Positions 9,787 through 18,745 of a DNA stretch of 64,000 nt are shown here, piece by piece. The position numbers were made by a program, and so were the translations under genes. The stretch covers positions 186,001 to 250,000 of the forward strand of contig NZ_CADESW010000003.1 in NCBI RefSeq assembly GCF_902830275.1. Direction: 5' to 3'. The notes beneath the pieces are model-generated. The model was given only the letters and a program-made list of their open reading frames with translations, ran no database searches and was not told the DNA's origin. How positions within the stretch are numbered: position 1 is the stretch's first letter; each line of letters begins with the position of its first letter. This DNA comes from Burkholderia stagnalis (lineage in GTDB: Bacteria > Pseudomonadota > Gammaproteobacteria > Burkholderiales > Burkholderiaceae).

Positions 9787-10368
9787 TTAGAACAGCCTCG
9801 GCGTACCGACCCAGACCACCACCGACTCCACCTTCGCGGTGTTGACCCAGCTGTGCGGGACCGTCGACTGATAGTGCGCGCTGTCGCCGGCCGACAGGAC
9901 GAATGTCTTGCCTTCCAGTGTCAGCGACACTTCCCCTTCGATCACATACAGGAATTCCTCTCCTGCATGCGTCGTCACTTCAGACCGCTTCTGACCGGGC
10001 GGCATCCGCACGAGGATCGCCTCGAGCTGACGCCCTTCGGTCACGTTCGTCAGCCGCGCGAACAGGTTGGCCGAATCGGCAAACCCGAAGAAGCGCAGCT
10101 GCTCGCCGCGGCACACCGAGCGCTCCTCGCTCGGCGTGTCGACGAAATACTGCACCGTCACGCCGAGCGCCTGCGCGATGCCGGCCAACGACGTCAGCGA
10201 TGGCGACGCGAGTCCGCGCTCGACTTGCGACAGAAACGGTTTCGAAATACCCGCGGCTGTCGCCGTTTCATCGAGCGTGCGTTTCAGTCGTTGTCGCAAC
10301 GCGCGGATCTTGCTGCCCAGGGCGGCGGCAGCGTCGGCGGGCCGTGTGTTTTCAGTGGGGGGAACCAT
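9787..10368 (-). CDS. XRE-family regulator with C-terminal cupin domain
   Basis: The protein is 193 residues. An N-terminal helix-turn-helix (residues about 20-75: LRQRLKRTLDETATAAGISKPFLSQVERG read in pieces, then SLTSLAGIAQALGV) is followed by a cupin_2 domain with HAGEEFLYVIEGEV, GDSAHY and VPHSWVNT. This architecture is that of PuuR/SutR-like small-molecule-sensing repressors. The gene lies directly upstream of oppA on the same strand, so it probably regulates peptide uptake and could be co-transcribed. A TTG at 10392 would add eight residues; neither start has a clear ribosome-binding site, so I prefer the ATG. Confidence 0.85.
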   Translation of the reverse strand: MVPPTENTRPADAAAALGSKIRALRQRLKRTLDETATAAGISKPFLSQVERGLASPSLTSLAGIAQALGVTVQYFVDTPSEERSVCRGEQLRFFGFADSANLFARLTNVTEGRQLEAILVRMPPGQKRSEVTTHAGEEFLYVIEGEVSLTLEGKTFVLSAGDSAHYQSTVPHSWVNTAKVESVVVWVGTPRLF

Positions 10369-10870
10369 AGCAGGCCGAAAAGGGGTCGTCAAAAAATGTT
10401 TGATGGAAAATAACTAAGTTAGATCGATATAGCTTAGTCTTCGGGTTTACGGACATCCTGGGCGTTGCGCGTATAGGGCTAAACACCCCCCGGCCGAGGC
10501 CGGGAAACGCGCTATCTTGCCAGACTCGCCGCCTCCACAGGCAAGCTGCACGCGGCTCTCCGGGATTCTTCGGAGTCGCTTGACAAGAGCTTACAAAGAC
10601 ATGAAGAGACGAATGTTCCTGAAAGCTCCTGACACATCAGGGATTTCCCGGTGTGGCACGGACCTGACGCGTCGACCCTGTAAACGTTACCAGTCGCGCG
10701 CCGGCCGCGGCCCTTCGCCGCCCGGCGCGCGCGACGCCTGACCCCGGCAAGGGCCAGCCCGCCCGACTGCCGCCGCCGCCTTCGCGCGCCTACCCGGCCA
10801 ATGCGTACAGGCGCCAGACCGACCCTCGGCGACGCGTGATCCGCGCCGCCCGCACTCACCGAGATTGATC
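10369..10870. other. Long intergenic region between divergent genes
   Basis: About 500 bp separate the regulator from the POT transporter. Near 10380-10440 it is AT-rich, with TAACTAAGTTAG repeats that may form the regulator's promoter. CCGGCCGAGGCCGG at about 10491-10504 is a compact palindrome. TTGACA occurs at 10580, but no good -10 follows at normal spacing. No coding region is convincing. Confidence 0.4.
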
Positions 10871-12388
10871 ATGCATTCACCTGTTTCACAAACCCGATCG
10901 TTTACGACGGTCTTCCTCATCGAGATGTGGGAGCGCTTCGGCTACTACGGGATGGCCGCGCTCCTCGTCCTCTTCATGGTCGACAAGCTCGGCTTCACCG
11001 ACAGCCACGCGAACCTGACCTGGGGCGCGTTTACCGCGCTCGTCTACGCGTCGCCGTCGATCGGCGGCTGGATCGGCGACAAGGTGCTCGGCGCGCGCCG
11101 CACGATGATCATCGGCGCGGCCGTGCTGTGCGCCGGCTACCTGATGCTCGCGGTGCCGAACGACCAGCTCGTCTACATGTACACGTCGCTCGGCGTGATC
11201 GTGGTCGGCAACGGCCTGTTCAAGGCGAACGCCGCGAACCTCGTGCGCCGCATCTACGAAGGCGACGACGCGCGCATCGACAGCGCGTTCACGATCTACT
11301 ACATGGCGGTCAACATCGGCTCGACCGTGTCGATGCTCGCGACGCCGTGGATCAAGGACCACTGGGGCTGGCACACCGCGTTCGCGGTCTGCTGCGGCGG
11401 CATGCTGCTCGCGATCCTCAACTTCGTGCTGATGCACCGCACGCTCGCGCACATCGGCTCGCAGCCCGACGACGAGCCGATCCGCTGGAAGCGCCTCGGT
11501 GCGGTCGCGGCCGGCGGCGCGGCGCTCGCGCTCGTCACGCTGTACGTGCTGCAGCACAAGCAGCTGGCGGTCGCGAGCGTGTGGACCGCGGCGTTCGCGA
11601 TCCTTGCGATCTTCGCGTACATGATCGCGAAGTCGGAGCGCTCGGAGCGCGCCGGCCTGATCGCGGCGCTCGTGCTGATCGGCCAGGTGATCCTGTTCTT
11701 CATCTTCTACGTGCAGATGTCGACGTCGCTCACGCTGTTCGCGCTGCGCAACGTCGATCCGCGCTTCATCGTGTTCGGCACGACGCTGTTCACGTGGAGC
11801 GCCGCGCAGTTCCAGGCGCTCAACCCGATCTGGATCATGCTGCTGAGCCCGCTGCTCGTGCTCGTCTACAACCAGATCTCGAAGCGCGGCCACGATTTCC
11901 CGGTCGCCGCGAAATACGCGCTCGGCTTCGCCGTGGTCGCGCTCGGCTACCTCGTGTTCACGATCAGCGGCCGCTACGCGGTGGACGGCCGCGTGTCGTC
12001 GTGGTTCATGGTGTGGGGCTACGGCCTCTACTCGCTCGGCGAGCTGCTGGTGAGCGGCCTCGGCCTCGCGATGATCGCCCGCTACGTGCCGGCACGCATG
12101 AGCGGCTTCATGATGGGCGCGTACTTCGTCGCGACCGGCGTGTCGCAGTACCTGGGCAGCGTGGTCGCGAACTTCGCGCAGATGCCGTCGCACGACCTGC
12201 CGGCGACCGAATCGCTGCCGCTCTACCTGTCGCTGTTCGAGAAGCTCGGCTGGCTCGCGGCGATCGGCATGCTGCTCGCGCTGCTGCTGCTGCCGATGAT
12301 GAACCGCCTGTCGCGCCAGCATCAGCGCTGCGTGGAAGAGCGCCGCGAAGAGGCGGCGCAGGCGCCGGTGGCCGCCGCGGCTCAGTAA
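10871..12388 (+). CDS. POT/PTR-family proton-coupled peptide transporter
   Basis: The protein is 505 residues with about 12-14 membrane helices. The POT signature EMWERFGYYGM (the ExxERFxYY proton-coupling motif) is at residues 18-28. It is followed by YASPSIGGWIGDKVLGARRTMIIGA, which corresponds to PTR2 signature 1. This places it with Dtp di/tripeptide:H+ symporters. ATG at 10871 is preferred over the in-frame TTG two codons upstream. Together with the adjacent opp operon it makes a peptide-uptake neighbourhood using both ATP and proton motive force. Substrate preference cannot be read from sequence. Confidence 0.9.
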   Translation: MHSPVSQTRSFTTVFLIEMWERFGYYGMAALLVLFMVDKLGFTDSHANLTWGAFTALVYASPSIGGWIGDKVLGARRTMIIGAAVLCAGYLMLAVPNDQLVYMYTSLGVIVVGNGLFKANAANLVRRIYEGDDARIDSAFTIYYMAVNIGSTVSMLATPWIKDHWGWHTAFAVCCGGMLLAILNFVLMHRTLAHIGSQPDDEPIRWKRLGAVAAGGAALALVTLYVLQHKQLAVASVWTAAFAILAIFAYMIAKSERSERAGLIAALVLIGQVILFFIFYVQMSTSLTLFALRNVDPRFIVFGTTLFTWSAAQFQALNPIWIMLLSPLLVLVYNQISKRGHDFPVAAKYALGFAVVALGYLVFTISGRYAVDGRVSSWFMVWGYGLYSLGELLVSGLGLAMIARYVPARMSGFMMGAYFVATGVSQYLGSVVANFAQMPSHDLPATESLPLYLSLFEKLGWLAAIGMLLALLLLPMMNRLSRQHQRCVEERREEAAQAPVAAAAQ

Positions 12389-12395
12389 TATCCCT

Positions 12396-12416
12396 TGGCG
12401 TGCGGCATGCACGCCA
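12396..12416 (+). terminator. Hairpin after the POT transporter
   Basis: Arms TGGCGTGC and GCACGCCA (8 bp) enclose a 5-nt loop 8 bp after the stop codon. The tail is only weakly T-rich (CATTCTCC), so efficiency is uncertain. Confidence 0.4.
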
Positions 12417-12501
12417 CATTCTCCTGCCGCGCGCGGATGCGCGTCCTACACTGGATTCAGGGAGCGCATCCGACGAGACGCGCGACAGGCAGGAGAAACA
12501 G

Positions 12502-12708
12502 ATGAAAAGCAAGACGACGCGGCTCTTGAGGGTGCTGTCGGATATCCGGCATGCGCAGCGCTGCCGGGGGCTGCGCGCCGCGAAGGCGGCCGCCGAGGCG
12601 GACGCGGTGCTCGCGGAACGGGCCGACGACGCCGACGACGAGCACAGCGAAGCGGACACGGACGACGCGCCGCACCCGCCCCGCTCCCGTATCGGCTCAC
12701 CTCACTAG
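12502..12708 (+). CDS. Small hypothetical protein, 68 residues
   Basis: An excellent ribosome-binding site, AGGAGAAACAG, precedes the ATG at 12502, and this is the main evidence for the gene. The product has a basic N-terminus (MKSKTTRLLRVLSDIRHAQR), an alanine-rich middle and a very acidic stretch of Asp/Glu residues. It ends in a proline- and serine-rich tail. Such a charge-segregated small protein could bind nucleic acid or a partner, but I recognise no family. Confidence 0.6.
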   Translation: MKSKTTRLLRVLSDIRHAQRCRGLRAAKAAAEADAVLAERADDADDEHSEADTDDAPHPPRSRIGSPH

Positions 12709-12933
12709 GCGCGCACCCGCGCCGCACGGGCCGGGATTTCCGCGACGCCCTGCGCCCGCGACACCGCGCGGCTCAGGCAGCCGCACTGCGCCTTCGCGCC
12801 ATCCACATTCCCGCACTCGCCAGCGCCATCATCAGGCCGAGCGCGCATGCGTCCGCGGCCAGCCCGACGCCGACCGCGTGCGGCAGGCGCGCGCCCTGCG
12901 CCGCCGGATGCAGCAGCGAAGCGTGCGCGACGC

Positions 12934-13830
12934 TCAGCGCGCGGGCAGCCGCCGCATCAGCATCGCGCTGTGCCACGCGGTGAGCGCGACCGCGACCCAG
13001 ATCGGCCCGTAGGTCGCGAGCTTCGCGACGGTGAGCGTCTCGCCGAGCAGCAGCAGCGACACGGCGACGAGCAGCACCGGCTCGACGTAGCCGAGGATGC
13101 CGAACAGCACCATCGGCAGCATCCGGCTCGCCTTCAGGTAGCTCGCGAGCGCGAGCGTGCTGAGCGCGCCGAGCCCCGGCAGCAGCACCGCCCACAGCAC
13201 CGGGCGGCTCGCCACCGGCGTCGCGCTCGCGGCGACCGTCACGAACGCGACCGGGCACAGCAGCGCCACCTCGAGCGCGAACGCGGCCAGCGAATCGGCG
13301 TTGATCCGGCGGCGCAGCACGAAATACGGCGGATAGCCGAGCGCGACGACGAGCGTCGGCCACGCGAACGCGCGCGTCGCCCACACCTCGTGCGCGACGC
13401 CGAGCGCGGCGCACGCGATCGCCGCCCATTGCAGCGGATCGAGCCGCTCGCGATAGTAGAAGCGGCCGACGAGCACCATCGTCAGCGGCAGCAGGAAATA
13501 GCCGAGCGACACTTCGAGCATCCGCCCGTGCAGCGGCGCCCACAGGAACAGCCACAGCTGCAGGCCGAGCAGCGCGGCGCTCGCGGGCAGCGCGATCCAC
13601 AGGCGCCAGTCGCGCACGAGCCGCCCGAGCAGCGCGACGAACACGGGCCAGCGGCCGCGCAGCGCGATCAGCGCGAGCGCGCCCGGCGCGGTCCACAGGA
13701 TCCGCCACGCGAAGATGTCGAGCCCCGTGAGCGGCGCGAGCAGCTTCGCATATGCGGACAGCAGCGCGAACAGCATCGACGCCGCCACCGACAGCGCGAT
13801 GCCGCGCCCGGCCTCCGGATACCCCGTCAT
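12934..13830 (-). CDS. rarD: EamA-family transporter, RarD-like
   Basis: The protein is 298 residues with about ten membrane helices. Typical RarD features are GIALSVAASMLFALLSAYAKLL, WRILWTAPGAL, the GYFLLPLTMVLVGRFYYRERL segment, and the second-repeat LLPGLGALSTLALASYLKASRMLPMVLFGILGYVEPV read in parts. Substrates of RarD-type DMT exporters are mostly unknown. It starts 7 bp after the acyP stop, forming an acyP-rarD unit. Confidence 0.85.
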   Translation of the reverse strand: MTGYPEAGRGIALSVAASMLFALLSAYAKLLAPLTGLDIFAWRILWTAPGALALIALRGRWPVFVALLGRLVRDWRLWIALPASAALLGLQLWLFLWAPLHGRMLEVSLGYFLLPLTMVLVGRFYYRERLDPLQWAAIACAALGVAHEVWATRAFAWPTLVVALGYPPYFVLRRRINADSLAAFALEVALLCPVAFVTVAASATPVASRPVLWAVLLPGLGALSTLALASYLKASRMLPMVLFGILGYVEPVLLVAVSLLLLGETLTVAKLATYGPIWVAVALTAWHSAMLMRRLPAR

Positions 13831-13837
13831 CGCGCGC

Positions 13838-14134
13838 TCACTGCTGCTGGAAGCGTTCGTAGCGCTTGTCGGTATGCCGTTCCTCGAACGTCACTTCGGT
13901 CACGCGCGCCGCCGGCGGCCCGTGCCGCAGCCACGCGAGCATCCGGTCGATCTGCGGGCCGGGACCCTGGATCATCGCCTCGACGCTGCCGTCCTCGAGG
14001 TTCGACACCCAGCCGCGCAGCTTCAGCGCGTGCGCCTCGCGCACCGTCGCATGGCGGAACCCGACGCCCTGCACGACGCCGCGCACCCGTACGTAGTAGG
14101 TCTCGATCCGTTCGTCATGTTCGTCGCGGCTCAT
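13838..14134 (-). CDS. acyP: Acylphosphatase
   Basis: The protein is 98 residues, the normal size for the family. The phosphate-binding loop VRGVVQGVGFRHAT with its catalytic Arg is present, and the catalytic Asn lies in LRGWVSNLEDGSVE. It hydrolyses acyl phosphates such as acetyl phosphate and 1,3-bisphosphoglycerate in the cytoplasm. The start at 14134 gives a short charged leader before the YYVRVRGVV strand. It is upstream of and close to rarD; no functional link is known. Confidence 0.92.
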   Translation of the reverse strand: MSRDEHDERIETYYVRVRGVVQGVGFRHATVREAHALKLRGWVSNLEDGSVEAMIQGPGPQIDRMLAWLRHGPPAARVTEVTFEERHTDKRYERFQQQ

Positions 14135-14311
14135 CGTCGTCGCCCTCCAGTTGCTTCCGGTTGCATCCAAGCCCGGCATTGTAGTCGGGTCGGCGGCGGG
14201 CTGTCAGTGCCGGCGGGCGCGCCGCCCCGCCGTCGCCGCGCGCGCCGAACACGTACAATCTCGCACGACGCACAACTGCCGCGCGGCCCGCGCGCGGCCA
14301 CAAGGACTTGC

Positions 14312-15319
14312 ATGACTGATACCTCCCGCGATCTCGTTCTGGTCACCGGCGCATCCGGTTTCGTCGGCTCGGCCGTCGCGCGCATCGCGCAGCAGAAGGG
14401 CTATGCGGTGCGCGTGCTCGTGCGCCCGACCAGCCCGCGCACGAACGTCGCGGGCCTCGACGCCGAGATCGTCACCGGCGACATGCGCGACGAGGCGTCG
14501 ATGCGCACCGCGCTGCGCGGCGTGCGCTACCTGCTGCACGTCGCGGCCGACTACCGCCTGTGGGCGCCCGACCCGCTCGAGATCGAGCGCGCGAACCTCG
14601 AGGGCGCGGTCGCGACGATGCGCGCGGCGCGCGCCGAGGGCGTCGAGCGGATCGTCTACACGAGCAGCGTCGCGACGCTGAAGGTCACGAGCGCCGGCCA
14701 CGCGGCCGACGAGAACGCGCCGCTCACGCCCGAGCAGGCGATCGGCGTGTACAAGCGCAGCAAGGTGCTCGCCGAGCGCGCGGTCGAGCGGATGATCGCC
14801 GACGAAGGGCTGCCCGCGGTGATCGTCAACCCGTCGACGCCGATCGGCCCGCGCGACGTGAAGCCGACGCCCACCGGCCGCATCATCGTCGAGGCGGCGC
14901 TCGGCAAGATGCCCGCGTTCGTCGACACGGGCCTGAACCTCGTGCACGTCGACGACGTCGCGCACGGCCACTTCCTCGCGCTCGAGCACGGCCGGATCGG
15001 CGAGCGCTACATCCTCGGCGGCGAGAACCTGCCGCTGCAGCAGATGCTGGCCGACATCGCGCAGATGACGGGCCGCAAGGCGCCGACGCTCGCGCTGCCG
15101 CGCTGGCCGCTCTATCCGCTCGCGCTCGGCGCGGAAGCGGTCGCGAAGTTCACGAAGAAGGAGCCGTTCGTCACCGTGGATGCGCTGCGGATGTCGAAGA
15201 ACAAGATGTACTTCACGTCCGCGAAGGCGGAGCGCGAACTCGGCTACCGCGCCCGGCCGTATCGCGACGGGCTGCGCGACGCGCTCGACTGGTTCCGCTC
15301 GGCGGGCTACCTGAAGTGA
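14312..15319 (+). CDS. hpnA: Hopanoid-associated sugar epimerase HpnA
   Basis: The protein is 335 residues, an extended short-chain dehydrogenase/reductase. It has the N-terminal NAD-binding loop VTGASGFVGSAVAR, the Ser of YTSSVATLK, and the catalytic YKRSK (YxxxK) motif. The sequences VAADYRLWAPDP, NLVHVDDVAHGH and YILGGENLPLQQML are the patterns of HpnA, found in hopanoid clusters and thought to act in head-group sugar tailoring. An AAGGA ribosome-binding site lies upstream of the ATG. Its hpn partners follow at 17-21 kb. Confidence 0.88.
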   Translation: MTDTSRDLVLVTGASGFVGSAVARIAQQKGYAVRVLVRPTSPRTNVAGLDAEIVTGDMRDEASMRTALRGVRYLLHVAADYRLWAPDPLEIERANLEGAVATMRAARAEGVERIVYTSSVATLKVTSAGHAADENAPLTPEQAIGVYKRSKVLAERAVERMIADEGLPAVIVNPSTPIGPRDVKPTPTGRIIVEAALGKMPAFVDTGLNLVHVDDVAHGHFLALEHGRIGERYILGGENLPLQQMLADIAQMTGRKAPTLALPRWPLYPLALGAEAVAKFTKKEPFVTVDALRMSKNKMYFTSAKAERELGYRARPYRDGLRDALDWFRSAGYLK

Positions 15320-15548
15320 CGTGACGCGGGCGGGAGGCGGCGGAACGCTGCGCTGCCGACGCCCGCGCGTTGTTCCCGCGCCACGTGCTGCGCCGCGTGC
15401 GTCGCCCCCCTTTTCCCCCGAAATTCAGGCGCGGCGCCCTCACAGGCGCGCGCGCCCAGACGCTGTGCCTGCACTTTGTTACACGTCGCGCGCGGACCGG
15501 CATCGGCGCAGCGGGTAAAATCGCGGGTCTTACGTAGAGAAAGCACGC

Positions 15549-17060
15549 ATGAACCTGAACGATCAGATCGATGCGCTCATCGCCGGCGTCGATCAGCTCC
15601 TCCATGATCACCGCGCCGCCCAGCAGGCGGCACGCAGCGCCGACGCGTTCGCGCGCGCAGCCGCGGCCGAGGCTGAAACGGCCGCCCAACGTCATGCCGC
15701 AGCCGAGACCGAAGCGCAGGCTGCCGCCCAGCGCCATGCGCAGGCCGCCGCCGAGGCCGAAGCCGCGCTGAAGCGCCACACCGAAGCCACCGCCGAGGCG
15801 CAAGCCGCCGCGCAGCGCCACACCGAGGCCGCCGCGCAGGCCGACGCCGCCGTGCAGCGTCACGCGGAAGCGACCGCGCTGACGGAAGCCCTCGCGCAGC
15901 GCCACGCGGATGCCGAAGCCGCATCGCAACGCCATGCGGCCGCGATCGCCGAGGCCGAGGCCGCCGCGCAACGCCACCACGCCGCCGCCACCGAGGCGGA
16001 CGCCGCCGCGCAGCGCCATGCCGCCGCGACCGCGGAAGCCGAAGCGGCCGCGCAGCGTCACGCAGCCGCGATCGCCGAAGCGCAAGCCGCGTCGCAGCGC
16101 CACGCCGACGCAGCCGCGCAGGCAGAGGCCGTCGCGCAGCGCCATGCCGAAGCCGTCGCCGAAGCCGAGGCCGCCGCGCAACGCCATGCCGAAGCAACCG
16201 CGCAGGCGGAGGCCATCACGCTGCGCCACACCCAGGCCGTCGCCGAAGCCGAAGCCGCCGCGCAACGCCACGCGGAAGCAACCGCGCAGGCGGAGGCCGT
16301 CACGCAGCGCCACACCGAAGCGATCGCGCAGGCCCAGGCCGCCGCGCAGCGCCACGCCGAGGCCACCGCGCAAGCCGAAGCGATCACGCAGCGCCACACC
16401 GAGGCACTCGCGGAAGCGGAAGCCGCCGCGCAGCGTCATGAGAAGGCCATCGCCGACGCCGAGGCGCTCGTCGAAGCCGTCGTCAACGGTGCGGTGTCGG
16501 TGGATACCGTGGAAGCCGGCGAAACGGTGGAAACGGTGGAAGCCGTCGAAGCGGTGGAAGCCGTCGAAGCCGTGGAAGCCGCGAACGCGCCGGAAGCCGT
16601 CGCCGCGCCGGCCGCTCACGGCCCCGCAGCAACCGAAGCAGCAGCCGAAACCGCAGCAGCAGCCGCGCAGCCGGAATCCGCGCCGGCGGCCGAGGTAGCG
16701 GCCGACGCGCCCGCCGTGCCCGCCGCATCAGCGAACAAACCGACGCTGCACGTCGCGCGCCCGTCGCAGAACGAGATCACGCTGACCGTCAACGGCGAAT
16801 CGATCACGCTCCAGCCCGAGCAACTGGGCCAGCTGATCGAGGAACTCGCGCACGCGCGCGCGTCGATGGAGCCGGAGCCGCCGCCGGGCATCCCGGCCGG
16901 CTGGCGCTTCGTGTCGACGAAGAATCCGATGATGGCGGTGCAGAAGCAGGCAAACGGCGACCGCTTGCTGGTCGCGCGCCACACCGGCTACGGCTGGGTG
17001 CCGTTCACGTTCTCGCCGGACGTGGTGATCCAGATGTACATGATGCTCACCCAGCGATAA
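15549..17060 (+). CDS. Alanine-rich protein built of tandem 14-residue repeats
   Basis: The protein is 503 residues. After a short head (MNLNDQIDALIAGVDQLLHDH) residues about 37-305 consist of some nineteen 14-residue units of the type AAAQRHAEATAQAE. The length equals two heptads and predicts a long alpha-helical coiled coil. Next come VEAVEA repeats and an Ala/Pro/Glu-rich linker. The last 108 residues form a non-repetitive domain (LHVARPSQNEITLTVNGESITL, PPGIPAGWRFVSTKNPMM, YGWVPFTFSPDVVIQMYMM). No signal peptide or membrane helix is visible. I do not recognise the family. It interrupts the hopanoid genes but nothing shows it belongs to them. A strong terminator follows. Confidence 0.85.
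   Translation: MNLNDQIDALIAGVDQLLHDHRAAQQAARSADAFARAAAAEAETAAQRHAAAETEAQAAAQRHAQAAAEAEAALKRHTEATAEAQAAAQRHTEAAAQADAAVQRHAEATALTEALAQRHADAEAASQRHAAAIAEAEAAAQRHHAAATEADAAAQRHAAATAEAEAAAQRHAAAIAEAQAASQRHADAAAQAEAVAQRHAEAVAEAEAAAQRHAEATAQAEAITLRHTQAVAEAEAAAQRHAEATAQAEAVTQRHTEAIAQAQAAAQRHAEATAQAEAITQRHTEALAEAEAAAQRHEKAIADAEALVEAVVNGAVSVDTVEAGETVETVEAVEAVEAVEAVEAANAPEAVAAPAAHGPAATEAAAETAAAAAQPESAPAAEVAADAPAVPAASANKPTLHVARPSQNEITLTVNGESITLQPEQLGQLIEELAHARASMEPEPPPGIPAGWRFVSTKNPMMAVQKQANGDRLLVARHTGYGWVPFTFSPDVVIQMYMMLTQR
15640..16470 (+). repeat. Tandem 42-bp in-frame repeat array
   Basis: About nineteen imperfect 42-bp units each encode 14 residues with the core QRH followed by A or T. One unit is shortened around LAQRHADAEAASQRH. 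Units differ mainly at third positions and in one or two codons, so this is a diverged, size-variable coding minisatellite. Confidence 0.85.
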
Positions 17061-17080
17061 GCGCGGGGCTGGGCCATCGA

Positions 17081-17109
17081 GGGGCGGCATTGCGCCGCCC
17101 CTTTTTGTT
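17081..17109 (+). terminator. Rho-independent terminator
   Basis: Arms GGGGCGGC and GCCGCCCC with loop ATTGC are followed directly by TTTTTGTTT. It lies 20 bp after the repeat-protein stop. It could slow transcription coming from hpnB on the other strand too, but the T-run serves the plus strand. Confidence 0.9.
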
Positions 17110-17145
17110 TCCGGCCGGCCCGCGTCGCGGCCCCGGCCCGAATGC

Positions 17146-18333
17146 TCAGCGGTCGACCGGCGCCTGCACGCGCGCCTTCCACTGCCCGCCCTTGCCGCGC
17201 CAATAGCGCCACGCGGACGCGAAGGTCGCGCCCACATAGAACGCCGCGATGAGCGGCAGCGCGGGCGCCCACCACGGCGAGCGCCGGTAGTAGCGCAGCA
17301 TCGGCGCATACGCGGTGCACATCGACGCCCACGCGAGCCACGCCGGCCATGCGCGCGCGCCGTACGCGAGCGCCGCGACGGGCGGCACCAGATAGATGAT
17401 CGTCATGCCGAGCAGCGTGCCGGCCAGCAGCACCGGCGAATAGTGGAGCTGCGTGAACGCGGTGCGCGCGATCATGTTCCAGATGTCGCGCCAGCTGTCG
17501 TACGGGCGCAGCGACACGCTGCGATCGGCGAGGTCGAGCCGGATCGGGTGGCGGCCGTCGCCGCGATGCTTGATCTGCGCGGCGAGGCTGCAGTCGTCGA
17601 TCAGCGCGTTGCGGATCGACTCGATGCCGCCGGCCTCCTCGAGCGCCGTGCGCTTCACGAGCATGCAGCCGCCCGCCGCGCCGGCCGTCTTGTTGCGCGG
17701 ATTGTTGATCCACGAGAACGGGTAGAGCTTCGCGAAGAAGAACACGAACGCCGGGATCAGCGCCTTTTCCCAGAACGAATCGCAGCGCAGCCGCACCATC
17801 AGCGACACCAGGTCGCGCTGCTCGGCCTGCGCGCGCGTGACGAGCTGGGCGACGGCATCCGGCGGATGGCCGATGTCGGCGTCGGTCAGCAGCAGGTAGT
17901 CGGCCGGCAGGCCGAGCGTGCGCACCGCCGCAATTCCCTGCGACTGCGCCCACACCTTGCCCGACCAGCCCGCCGGCAGCGGCTTCGCGGCGAGCACGGT
18001 CAGGCGGTCGGCGCGGTTGATCGCGAGCGCCGCCGCGCGGGCCGCGTCGGCGGTGCCGTCGTCGCTGTGGTCGTCGACGATGATCAAGTGAAATGGGCCG
18101 TCGTATGCCTGTTCGAGCAGCGACGTCGCCGCGCGGGCGATCACGTCGGCTTCGTTGCGGGCCGGCACGACCGCGACGACGGCCGGCCAGCCGGCCTCCG
18201 CCGCCGCGCCGCGGGCTTCAGGCGGCAGCGGCCGCGCCGGCTGCGCGCGCCAGAAGCCGCCGCGCGCGGCCAGCAGGACGATCCAGATCACGAGCGACAG
18301 GCAGGACAGCAGGAAAGCGATCACCAGCATCAT
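17146..18333 (-). CDS. hpnB: Hopanoid-associated glycosyltransferase HpnB
   Basis: The protein is 395 residues, a family-2 glycosyltransferase anchored in the inner membrane. It has an N-terminal membrane helix (MLVIAFLLSCLSLVIWIVLLA), the catalytic domain with VVPARNEADVIARAATSLL, IIVDDHSDDGT, and the DxD-like LLTDADIGH. Further on are FFFAKLYPFSWINNP and DDCSLAAQIK, then a C-terminal block of about four membrane helices. This layout is that of HpnB. It is transcribed divergently from ispH-hpnH. Start ATG at 18333 (with a second ATG directly after) places the helix at the N-terminus. Confidence 0.88.
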   Translation of the reverse strand: MMLVIAFLLSCLSLVIWIVLLAARGGFWRAQPARPLPPEARGAAAEAGWPAVVAVVPARNEADVIARAATSLLEQAYDGPFHLIIVDDHSDDGTADAARAAALAINRADRLTVLAAKPLPAGWSGKVWAQSQGIAAVRTLGLPADYLLLTDADIGHPPDAVAQLVTRAQAEQRDLVSLMVRLRCDSFWEKALIPAFVFFFAKLYPFSWINNPRNKTAGAAGGCMLVKRTALEEAGGIESIRNALIDDCSLAAQIKHRGDGRHPIRLDLADRSVSLRPYDSWRDIWNMIARTAFTQLHYSPVLLAGTLLGMTIIYLVPPVAALAYGARAWPAWLAWASMCTAYAPMLRYYRRSPWWAPALPLIAAFYVGATFASAWRYWRGKGGQWKARVQAPVDR

Positions 18334-18745
18334 CGGCACGCCCCCCGTCGTGCGCCGCCCAGGCAGGCGCGCCGGCCGGCGGCGGCGGGCGCCGAAACGG
18401 CAATCGGGGTCGGATTGAAAACGCCGGGAACGGCGCGGAACGGGTCGTGGGAATCGACGGTCATCGCGAGGCCTTGAAAAATGCTCGACGTCAGGCAACC
18501 GCAAGGTTGCCGGCGAAACCGCCTAGTTTACTGGGTTCCGCGCGCGCGGGCGCCGACGCGCCCGTCCCGCGATTGCAACACGATTGAAACGGCACCGAAG
18601 CAAGGACTGGCCGATAGGGTTAAAATGCGCGATTAATTCGGGGTGCCGGGTCGTTCCTTCCTGCATTCATAACATCAAGTCGGGGCGATCGAGCTGGCAT
18701 GCCGGCTCCCTCGAACCCCGCGTCTGTCGTCGGAGTTCGCTCAAT
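18334..18745. promoter_or_regulatory. Divergent hpnB / ispH promoter region
   Basis: A 412-bp gap separates the divergent hpnB and ispH starts. GGGTTAAAATGCGCG at about 18618 contains a TAAAAT -10-like hexamer facing ispH, with no good -35 at normal distance. The rest shows no clear structure. Both hopanoid arms may share regulation here. Confidence 0.35.

Noticed and set aside
10580..10610. TTGACA promoter upstream of the POT transporter
   Set aside because: The hexamer is perfect, but no acceptable -10 occurs 15-19 bp downstream.
12773..12933. A hydrophobic-looking minus-strand tail after rarD (includes LGLMMALASAGMWMARRR)
   Set aside because: It reads like a membrane helix and has coding-like third positions, but no start codon or ribosome-binding site precedes it; only 19 residues follow its first Met.
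15213..16619. A 468-residue minus-strand open frame with glycine-rich repeats opposite the 14-residue-repeat gene
   Set aside because: It exists only because the sense repeat is GC-biased. It has no good start, has proline/arginine-rich ends, and runs opposite a gene with a clear start and terminator.
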